Shown: one piece after another, positions 8,617 through 14,972 of the stretch | Position numbering within the stretch: the stretch's first letter is position 1 | Layout of the letters: the number at the start of each line of letters is the position of its first letter | Notes under the pieces: model-generated | Databases searched by the model: none | What the model was told of the DNA's origin: nothing | What the model saw: the letters and a program-made list of their open reading frames with translations, nothing else | Source: Bacteroidota bacterium | GTDB taxonomy: Bacteria > Bacteroidota > Bacteroidia > Chitinophagales > Chitinophagaceae | DNA: 64,000 nucleotides | NCBI GenBank assembly: GCA_020161535.1 | Contig: JAIUNW010000015.1 | Location: 1 to 64,000, forward strand | Direction of reading: 5' to 3' | Program-made: the position numbers and the translations under genes

Positions 8617-8915
8617 TCCGGGACATTGTCTGGACGCCGCGGGCGGCCCGCAGTTATAACCAGGTGATCGAGTACCTGCAACAGGAATGGTCGGACAAAG
8701 AAGTGGAGCAATTTATCACTACCACTACTTTGTTTTTACAGAAGCTGAAACGTTATCCGGAAATGTGCCGTCCCTCCGGCAAACGCAAGCATGTACGGGT
8801 CGGCATACTCAACAAGCATACGCAGTTGATTTATCATTACAAGCCACGTAAGCACCAGATAGAGATTCTTCTTTTTTGGGGTGCCCGGCAAGACCCGTCC
8901 CGGTTACGGTACTAA
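8601..8915 (+). CDS. ParE/RelE-family toxin
   Basis: The 104-residue basic protein has the ParE-like layout. VWTPRAARSYNQVIEYLQQEW forms the N-terminal helices, then LKRYPEMCRP, the strand pair HVRVGILNKHTQLIYHY, and the C-terminal IEILLFWGARQDPSRL. Family members poison gyrase (ParE) or cleave mRNA (RelE); the FW..RQ.P ending favours the ParE branch. It is the last gene of the element operon, just before the tRNA-like remnant. Confidence 0.85.
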   Translation: MDEEIVRDIVWTPRAARSYNQVIEYLQQEWSDKEVEQFITTTTLFLQKLKRYPEMCRPSGKRKHVRVGILNKHTQLIYHYKPRKHQIEILLFWGARQDPSRLRY

Positions 8916-8946
8916 GGTTCGATTCCCCGCCGGGGCGCTTACAGTG

Positions 8947-8973
8947 AGCGGGTCAAATCCGCTCCTCGCTACA
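8947..8973 (+). other. tRNA 3'-end-like remnant, possible attachment-site scar
   Basis: AGCGG (8947-8951), a 7-nt loop GTCAAAT and CCGCT (8959-8963) form a perfect 5-bp T-stem. Seven acceptor-like bases CCTCGCT and then ACA follow. This is the exact geometry of a tRNA T-arm plus acceptor end, with T54 changed to G. No 5' half is present. A weaker T-loop-like string, GGTTCGATTCC, lies at 8916-8926. Tyrosine integrases often use tRNA 3' ends, and two recombinase genes lie just upstream. Confidence 0.45.
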
Positions 8974-10093
8974 AAACAACAACAAGCTTTTTTTGTAAAC
9001 TCGCAATAAGATCAGCGGTGCGGCTGTCGCCGCGGAGTTGGTTTAGATGGCTGCGCCGCTACGCTCTGCAGCCAAGAAAATCAGGAAAATAGGTGTGCCG
9101 TTAAGGTGGGTTTGGCAAGGGCTCGCGCCAAACCAGCGCCCCCGCTGCAAAATGGCGTACTGGCAAGAAAGGGTGTATAACTCCGCAGCCGGGGCACTGC
9201 CCCAGGGGGTGCCTTCGCTATCGCTTCGGCAGTTTGTCACGCCCTTGCGCTGCACCCCCCTTCCGGCACCCCGGCCCCTGTGCATCCGTATAGTCGCTGT
9301 GGCCAAACAGGGTGCTGGCAAAGAAAGACAATCACTGGCCGGCCACAGCCACTACACGTCTGCGGGGCCTCCACCTTGGTAGCCCGCCGCTTGGCGGCAC
9401 CGACCGTCCGGCCGAAAACAGTACAGGCAAGAAAGCGTTTTGTGCTTGCCGGGCCGTCCGGCGGGCCTGGCGGCGGGTGCGCCCCCTGCGCGGCCCCGCC
9501 ACCCTTGTCTTTTAGTACTGCCTCCGCTTCGCTGCGGCGAGTAAAATGGTGCCAGAGGCCTTAGCCGTGCCTCCGTGCTCCGCTATCGCTACGCACTCCC
9601 GGCCCGGCAGTGGCGGGGCCATGGCGCAGCGGGGGCGCCGGAACCCTGATCAGCGGCAGGTTATAGCCACGATCAGTGGTAATACTATTCAACGCTTCCG
9701 GGTGAAGCCATCTGCAGGGGATGATAGTAGCAAAACACCCGTTACTAACGGTGATGTATAGCTGTAATTAGAACGCCGGTATCGCCATCGATACCAGCAA
9801 TAGAAAATCGTACAGCTCCCTTGCTTTTACAATAGAAAAAAGAGCAGCAAAGTTAGCCGCCGCTATCAGCAGGGGAATAAAGCCGGGCAGTAGTATAAAT
9901 CAGTACAAAGCCGGACGGCCAAAAGACTACGCCATAAAGCAGTAGAACAAACCTTCAGCAGTTGTTCCTGCACCAGCGGTATCAAGTAAGTCAGCAGGGG
10001 TAATCCACGCATTTATTGCGTTTCCTTTTGGCTTTGGATCAGCGGCGGCTGGTGGGAGGGGCTTTCTTTTTTTTCATTTTAAAACCAATTGTT
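8974..10093. other. GC-rich non-coding stretch with hairpins
   Basis: No credible gene is seen. The open frames here (for example 9047-9382 plus strand) read as low-complexity Ala/Arg/Pro/Gly strings on both strands without a domain or start context. The DNA is unusually GC-rich and structured: GCGGC/GCCGC at 9020-9033, GGGGCA/TGCCCC at 9191-9203, and GGGGTGCC (9206-9213) pairing with GGCACCCC (9265-9272). It may be an element end, transfer origin, replication origin or structured RNA; the sequence does not decide. Confidence 0.5.
9855..9893 (+). repeat. Dispersed 39-bp imperfect repeat, copy A
   Basis: The core (ATCAGC, then GAATAAA, then CCGGGCAGTAG) recurs at 10436-10474 with only a few mismatches. 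A shorter relative with GATAAGCCCGGCAGTAG lies at about 10500-10523. The copies lie in non-coding DNA to either side of the 63-residue ORF. Confidence 0.55.
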
Positions 10094-10285
10094 ATGCAGT
10101 ACTACATTTTACCATCGCCCGTTACCAACGCTGCTGACAGGCAGTACATTCTTATGGTGGTTCAGCCAGGTGATGAAGCGTCGTTTTTGGCAGCGCATGG
10201 CCACCAGGTTATTGCCCGTGGTGATAGCATCGCTGAGGCGTTAATGAACTACCAGTCCTGGCTCAACAGCCAGCCGGCGGCGTAG
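10094..10285 (+). CDS. Hypothetical protein, 63 residues
   Basis: This small ORF starts at ATG 10094; the frame is open further upstream, but that part has non-coding composition. The product reads MQYYILPSPVTNAADRQ, then YILMVVQPGDEASFLAAHGHQVIARGDSIAEALMNYQSWLNSQ, a balanced alpha/beta composition. A strong terminator follows 5 bp after the stop, supporting a real transcription unit. Function is not recognised. Confidence 0.55.
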   Translation: MQYYILPSPVTNAADRQYILMVVQPGDEASFLAAHGHQVIARGDSIAEALMNYQSWLNSQPAA

Positions 10286-10288
10286 TCT

Positions 10289-10311
10289 ATAAGGGCTTCG
10301 GCCCTTTTTTT
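10289..10311 (+). terminator. Rho-independent terminator
   Basis: AAGGGC, loop TTCG, GCCCTT and a T-run form a textbook UUCG-loop hairpin directly after the 63-residue ORF. Confidence 0.88.
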
Positions 10312-10713
10312 ATGGCCAGCCGAAAACAACGAACAAAATCACTCGAGCGCCGAAATCAACAGAAATACACTGCCAATCAAACCAGCGCCGAAAAACGAAA
10401 CGAAAAAAGCCGACACAAAAAAAGTAGAACAAGCTGCCGCAGCCGATCAGCGGTAGAATAAATCCGGGCAGTAGGAACGGCTTTGGCTGGCGACTGTCTG
10501 CCGGCGGATAAGCCCGGCAGTAGAACAATAATCAAGGACAGGAAAGATCATCGACAGCAGCCCATAACCCAGCAGTGGAATGGCTTATCCACCGGCCGCC
10601 AGCCGCTCTTAACTCACGCCTCGCGCAGGAATAATACTATCTTCTTTTTTCAATTGAATTTTTTTTCCCTTGAAAAGGTTCCGGTGAAAAGAAAAAACCG
10701 GTTATCTTGGGGA
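10312..10713. other. Non-coding stretch before Rhs tip 2
   Basis: No gene is seen. It holds the second dispersed repeat copy (10436-10474), a shorter copy near 10500-10523, and an inverted repeat CCGGT/ACCGG around 10681-10701, followed by TATCTTGG (10703-10710), a weak -7-like box just before the 108-bp repeat. Confidence 0.45.
10436..10474 (+). repeat. Dispersed 39-bp imperfect repeat, copy B
   Basis: It matches 9855-9893 over the whole length with a handful of differences (ATCAGCGGTAGAATAAA here, ATCAGCAGGGGAATAAA there, then CCGGGCAGTAG in both). Confidence 0.55.
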
Positions 10714-10821
10714 TAGTTCTTTGAGTAAAAGGCAGGTGCAAGGAATTTTTTCTTTCATCTGAAAAGTGGTGCAAGCGGCTTGCTGAAGGAGGCAAAAATC
10801 CGGTTCGGGAGTATATCGTTA
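10714..10821 (+). repeat. 108-bp direct repeat, right copy (Rhs-tip entry)
   Basis: It is identical to 1-108; the first difference is at 10822 (C for T). Homology then fades through the YRYGFNGKE codons. The two copies are in direct orientation and bracket 10.7 kb, so homologous recombination between them could delete or duplicate that block. Confidence 0.9.
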
Positions 10822-11785
10822 CGGGTTTAATGGAAAGGAGAATGACAATGAGGTAAAAGGCACTGGCAATCAAGTCACTTACGAGAATAGGATTTATGAT
10901 CCTAGAGTTGCAAGATGGTATTCACTAGATCCTTTGCAGAAAAAATATCCCAATGAGTCCAACTATGCGTTCGTAAGCGGTAATCCTATTTTATATGCCG
11001 ATAAGGCGGGATTGGACAAGATTGTTATGATTACAACAATAGGCAAGGATGGCAAGGTTACACAAATAAGAAGCGTTGACAAAGACTACTTCCTGTATTA
11101 CCATGATAATGCCTATAGTGGCATGGGGTATTTCATGAAAGCGGATGTTGTTCAAAACTATATTGTGGATCTTCGAAAGGACGGGGCGGAACAACTGAGC
11201 TATACCTATGAAATTGCAAATCGTAAAGAAATCTCCGCTCTGGAATATCTGGGAGGCAAAGCAACTAACAACCTTAAAACAATATCAGGATATGGCCAAG
11301 GTGGCATAAAAGAGTATGGTTTTAGGATCGTAGGCAGCAATTATGACGCTCCTTGGGATGCGGGCTTGCCCAAAGCAAAAGAATCGGATGCTTTATACCT
11401 ACGTGATTGGCTGGATATGGTTGGTGGTTTTAGAGAATCTGAAACACCCAAGGATCTTTGGCAAGCTACAATAAACCATTTCAGGAGCAAAGGCGGCAAA
11501 ATCGGCAATGGCGCTAAACAAATTGAAGAGGCTGCGCAGTACATCACCAATATTTCTTCTAATCTAATCGAAGAAGTAAATGTCGTCGAAAAAATCAAAG
11601 AACGTCTTGATCAAAAATCGCACAAATACGAAAGAATTGCTAACCCAATAATTCTATACGATTTGCCTGATCGCTTTCAGCCCTATGTTGACACCCCCAT
11701 TATTCTTTCTCGACAAAATCCAGCAAGTCCGGGGAACGATTCAACAATTAAACAACCAATAAGACATGAAAGGAAGAGAAAATAG
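10787..11785 (+). CDS. Orphan Rhs C-terminal tip 2, unknown toxin domain, no clear start
   Basis: The frame opens after the TGA at 10784-10786. It encodes SGSGVYRYGFNGKENDNEVK, NRIYDPRVARWYSLDPLQKK and NPILYADKAGLDK, the textbook Bacteroidota Rhs core ending. There is no ATG or GTG before the core; the first usable codon is TTG 10934, inside it. It is therefore probably a silent cassette or 5'-truncated gene. About 250 residues of unrecognised sequence follow, ending in a Lys/Arg-rich tail. No nuclease, deaminase or ADP-ribosyltransferase motif was recognised. The downstream lipoprotein gene overlaps it by 20 nt, implying a toxin-immunity pair. Confidence 0.72.
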   Translation, partial: RRQKSGSGVYRYGFNGKENDNEVKGTGNQVTYENRIYDPRVARWYSLDPLQKKYPNESNYAFVSGNPILYADKAGLDKIVMITTIGKDGKVTQIRSVDKDYFLYYHDNAYSGMGYFMKADVVQNYIVDLRKDGAEQLSYTYEIANRKEISALEYLGGKATNNLKTISGYGQGGIKEYGFRIVGSNYDAPWDAGLPKAKESDALYLRDWLDMVGGFRESETPKDLWQATINHFRSKGGKIGNGAKQIEEAAQYITNISSNLIEEVNVVEKIKERLDQKSHKYERIANPIILYDLPDRFQPYVDTPIILSRQNPASPGNDSTIKQPIRHERKRK

Positions 11786-12557
11786 TTCAGTAGTTTTTAT
11801 AACGATTGCATGCGGTATACTCATCGGTTGTTCTGAAAATTCACCTAATAAGATCGAATACAATGAATTTTATCCTAATGGGAAGATAGAAAAGTCCGCC
11901 TTTTTATCACCAAATGGTCAGTTAGTAGATACTGTAAAATATTTTTATGAAAATGGAACAATTAGAGTTTTAGAGTTCTATAAGAATGGAATGCTGAATG
12001 GAGAAAAAAAAGTTTTTTATCACAACGGCCTAGTCGCTCAAGTAAGTCATTTTGTAGCTGGAAGGCTTCAGGGAAGATGTATTAATTATACACCCAGTGG
12101 ATCAATTGAATCAGTTTCTTTTTTTCTAGATGACAAGCAAGTAGGAGATGTTTATTCATATATAGATGGAATCTTGATTAAATATAACTTTGTCGGATTC
12201 AATACTGAAAAGTTGAGAGTGATTCGTTATGATCCGGAGAAAAGAACATATTTAAGGGATGCCTCAAGCCAGGTTTTTTGTGACACTCTGTTACCTGACA
12301 AGGTCGGGGAAAATATAGATTCGTTTAATTTGCGAATATTACTTTCACATCCACCCAAAAATTCTACATGCATCTCCGTCCATTATTATGATTCAGAAGA
12401 TAAAATAATTCGATCTGAAACTCTAGATTCTACATTGCTGTTTTTCGATATTATTAAACCTATTTACAAGACTTTAAAAAAGCTTAAAATTGAAGCAAAA
12501 CAATATGACTCTGTGAGAAATCATCTTCAGTTTGAAAGTAGAGAAATTTTATTTTGA
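11766..12557 (+). CDS. MORN-like repeat lipoprotein, candidate immunity protein of tip 2
   Basis: The 263-residue protein has a lipoprotein signal peptide (FITIACGILIGC, Cys22). Tandem repeats of the YPNGKIEKSAF / YFYENGTIRVLEFYKNGMLNG / VFYHNGLVAQV type follow, resembling the YwqK/MORN-like repeats annotated as antitoxin-like. A non-repeat domain of about 110 residues is C-terminal. The gene overlaps tip 2 by 20 nt. A lipid-anchored, periplasm-facing immunity protein would suggest a toxin acting in the envelope or periplasm. It ends with TGA immediately followed, in frame, by the YRYGFNGKE codons of tip 3. Confidence 0.68.
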   Translation: MKGRENSSVVFITIACGILIGCSENSPNKIEYNEFYPNGKIEKSAFLSPNGQLVDTVKYFYENGTIRVLEFYKNGMLNGEKKVFYHNGLVAQVSHFVAGRLQGRCINYTPSGSIESVSFFLDDKQVGDVYSYIDGILIKYNFVGFNTEKLRVIRYDPEKRTYLRDASSQVFCDTLLPDKVGENIDSFNLRILLSHPPKNSTCISVHYYDSEDKIIRSETLDSTLLFFDIIKPIYKTLKKLKIEAKQYDSVRNHLQFESREILF

Positions 12558-12587
12558 ATATACAGGTATGGGTTTAATGGGAAGGAG

Positions 12588-13637
12588 ATGTCCAATGAAA
12601 TCGCAGGTATTGGTAATCATACCACCGCCGAGTTCTGGGAATATGATCCGAGGTTGGGTGTACGTTGGAATACAGACCCTGTTGTCAATCCAGGCATGAG
12701 TCCTTATGCTACGATGGATAATAATCCTATTGCGAATGACGATCCTGATGGCGATTGCGCTACATGTCCGAAATCTGCTAAAACTGGAGCCACACATAGC
12801 GAGAAAGATGCAGGAGGGGCCACTCCATTGGGCGGGTTTGTATATGCGGGTAAAGACGCTACTTTAACTTATACGAATATTGGCACGGATGAAAACAGCA
12901 ATTGGGTGATCAGCAGTTTTCAGAATAAGGCTGGTGATGTATATAATTGGAGTAATGATAAAAAGTGGTATACCAATACTAAAGGAACGGAATACGATCA
13001 ATCAGGTTGGTTTGATGTATATGATTGGGCGTCAAAAGGATTTGGTAAGCCATTATCAGAGGGTGCAAAAAATGCTTTGGAAGGTCATGCCTTTAAGGAT
13101 ACACGTGCTGCTTATAACCAATACAAAAACGAAGGCGGTGGTTTTGGAGTGGCGGGTTTTATTGGTACAGGGGTAAAAAATTCTTTGAGCGAGTGGGGAA
13201 GTGATGTAACCGCAGGGGGGCATAGAAGTGGTCAAGCTATTATAGGGCTATGGCAGTTTTCTTCTGATTTAGCAGGTAATGCGGGTGTAGTTAATGAAGG
13301 GAAATTCACGATACAAAATTTATCATTTTCTGCGTACAAGGAGGCCAAAGGTGGAACACGTACACTTGGCTTTATCCCAACTACCAACAAGGCTGGCCAA
13401 CCCGTGCTTCAAAGAGTAAGCACTGAATTTGCACATATATTTATCACACAAAGGGCCCAACGGGCATTGAATATCCCTAATTGGATTGTAAATAATCCAA
13501 TCAATGTCTGGAAGCTAAATACCATTCAGCACTCTTTGATTGATGGGTATCGTTTTCAATTCTTGCGCCATGGCTTAAAATCAGAAGTGAAGCTATTTGG
13601 AGGAAAGTATAACTGGTTTAGTAATTTTGGTAAATAA
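12588..13637 (+). CDS. Orphan Rhs C-terminal tip 3, unknown toxin domain
   Basis: The core end is closely related to tip 1 (MSNEIAGIGNHTTAEFWEYD, PRLGVRWNTDP, NNPIANDDPDGD). The frame continues upstream through IYRYGFNGKE directly to the stop of the lipoprotein gene at 12555-12557. A linker of about 230 residues leads to a C-terminal domain with EFAHIFITQRAQRALNIPNW, NVWKLNTIQHSLIDGYRFQF and KLFGGKYNWF. Conserved-looking His, Gln and Trp residues suggest an enzyme, but I do not recognise the family. The candidate immunity gene starts 11 bp later. No 5' rhs body is attached. Confidence 0.75.
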   Translation: MSNEIAGIGNHTTAEFWEYDPRLGVRWNTDPVVNPGMSPYATMDNNPIANDDPDGDCATCPKSAKTGATHSEKDAGGATPLGGFVYAGKDATLTYTNIGTDENSNWVISSFQNKAGDVYNWSNDKKWYTNTKGTEYDQSGWFDVYDWASKGFGKPLSEGAKNALEGHAFKDTRAAYNQYKNEGGGFGVAGFIGTGVKNSLSEWGSDVTAGGHRSGQAIIGLWQFSSDLAGNAGVVNEGKFTIQNLSFSAYKEAKGGTRTLGFIPTTNKAGQPVLQRVSTEFAHIFITQRAQRALNIPNWIVNNPINVWKLNTIQHSLIDGYRFQFLRHGLKSEVKLFGGKYNWFSNFGK

Positions 13638-13648
13638 ACAGGAAGCTA

Positions 13649-14275
13649 ATGTTAGGACTCTTTAAAAGAAAAAATATCACTGCAATAGAGCGGGATGTGT
13701 TAAAGAACATATTTAATGAACTTGGAGGAGAATATCTTGTTTTTTCTCGTCAAGTAGAAGAAGGATTATTGAAACGGGTTTTTTTTCAATCGACCCCGTT
13801 TAAAAACTATGTTGGCTTTGAATATGATCCAATAATTGCGAGCAAATATGAAGATAAGAAAGGGCCTTATTTTGTAATTAGAGGGATTAAAATTTTTGAT
13901 ATAAAAAGCAGCGCCTTTGTTGATATATGGATATATATAGCATTTGGTTTAATTGTTGGTTACTCAACGCCAGAATTGGAAAAGCCAGAGTTTGATCCGG
14001 CGAAAATTAAAGCTGAAAACTATAATAAGCATTTTTTCGGCAATAAGGATTATGATCGCTTATCAAAAGAGTTAAACGATGCTGAACGTAAGCTGATAAA
14101 TTCTGCGGACGTGTACACGGTTGAGGTGGGCGGTAAAATACTATACCACGTAAAGGACTTGCAAGATGGTGATTTTATAGGCATGGATTTAAACAGAAAA
14201 ATCTATAAAGTCACACACGATCCTTTTGAAGTGGCGGAGTTGAATGGAGGGTTGTTGGAGATGTTGTCTAAATAG
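13649..14275 (+). CDS. Candidate immunity protein of tip 3, unknown family
   Basis: The 208-residue soluble protein has mixed alpha/beta composition. Its C-terminal part (ILYHVKDLQDGDFIGMDLNR, then KIYKVTHDPFEVAELNGGLLEML) resembles the closing strand-helix of small immunity folds, but no family is assigned. Position, 11 bp after an Rhs tip stop, is the main evidence for an immunity role. It is AT-rich like the other tip and immunity genes and unlike the GC-rich element between tips 1 and 2. Confidence 0.6.
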   Translation: MLGLFKRKNITAIERDVLKNIFNELGGEYLVFSRQVEEGLLKRVFFQSTPFKNYVGFEYDPIIASKYEDKKGPYFVIRGIKIFDIKSSAFVDIWIYIAFGLIVGYSTPELEKPEFDPAKIKAENYNKHFFGNKDYDRLSKELNDAERKLINSADVYTVEVGGKILYHVKDLQDGDFIGMDLNRKIYKVTHDPFEVAELNGGLLEMLSK

Positions 14276-14339
14276 CCGGCGTGTTGATTTGTTCCTGTAT
14301 TGCAAACCCGTTTCCGGTCTTTACTCGTCTGGAATTTGG

Positions 14340-14825
14340 TTATTTATTTCTTTTAATTTTTTGTGCTTGGAAGAGTGCCGGAGCGACGTATAATACGTGT
14401 AGAAGTTGTTCGGCGAGGTGTAATACATCCTGGGCATCTTCTTGTGTTACTTCATCTTTGTTGGGGTGGGCGGCATCGTTGCCAATCCACCGAATGGCGG
14501 TAGCCCATTCTTTTAGGTCGTTGGTAATAATGCCTTGTTGTTGGAGTTCGTTGATTTGACTTACCAAGTCTCCTTTTTTTGCACCTTTATCTAAGCAAGC
14601 ATTTTGGATGGATCTTCGAGCCATAACAGCGCAGCCGCGATGAGCACTTACACTATAACACTGTTTGGCTTCAACCAGATCTTGATGCATAGGTGCGGGA
14701 ATGTTGGAATCTGTTGAACTTGGTAGGGAATTGGGATAAGTTAAATCGCCGTCATTTAATACACGACCGAGTTGTACAACACAACCAAAAAAAAATTGAA
14801 GGGTTTGCAGAAATCTCTGACACAC
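14340..14825 (-). pseudogene. DUF4145 domain protein, probably 5'-truncated
   Basis: The 161-residue frame carries the DUF4145 core: VEAKQCYSVSAHRGCAVMARR, IQNACLDKG, and WIGNDAAHPNKDEVTQEDA. The normal N-terminal section of this family, often with a Cys-rich motif, is missing. The first 30 residues (CQRFLQTLQFFFGCVV) look like decayed sequence, and upstream DNA shows no continuation. DUF4145 is found alone or fused to nucleases in defence loci. Here it is the last accessory remnant before the core genes. It may still be expressed as a short protein. Confidence 0.6.
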
Positions 14826-14920
14826 CCTATCAACCTAATCAAAGCCTGTCTACCAAAATTGCATGTAAGTATGTCTGCCATACCAATATATATAGGGTTC
14901 CCATAGGTGTCGCGGTTGGT

Positions 14921-14953
14921 TTAGGGTTAGGGGTTAGGGATTAGGGGTTAGGG
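14921..14953. repeat. Short TTAGGG-type tandem repeat
   Basis: Five consecutive TTAGGG-like units of 6-7 bp (TTAGGG, TTAGGGG, TTAGGGA, TTAGGGG, TTAGGG) lie between the DUF4145 remnant and the histidine kinase gene. The tract resembles a simple-sequence slippage product. The nearest stop codon (minus-strand kinase) is 20 bp away. Confidence 0.85.
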
Positions 14954-14972
14954 TACGGATGGGTGCAGCGGT

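Noticed and set aside
8916..8941. Second complete tRNA 3' end at GGTTCGATTCC
   Set aside because: The T-loop string is present but the flanking bases do not form a 5-bp T-stem, so only the 8947-8973 remnant is kept.
9043..9564. Overlapping open frames on both strands in the GC-rich region (for example 9047-9382 plus, 9043-9321 minus)
   Set aside because: Translations are low-complexity Ala/Arg/Pro/Gly strings, start contexts are poor and strands conflict; GC-rich DNA has few stops by chance.
14921..14953. Telomere-like TTAGGG repeat as a true replicon end
   Set aside because: Only about five units, interior to continuous gene-bearing DNA; simple slippage is enough to explain it.
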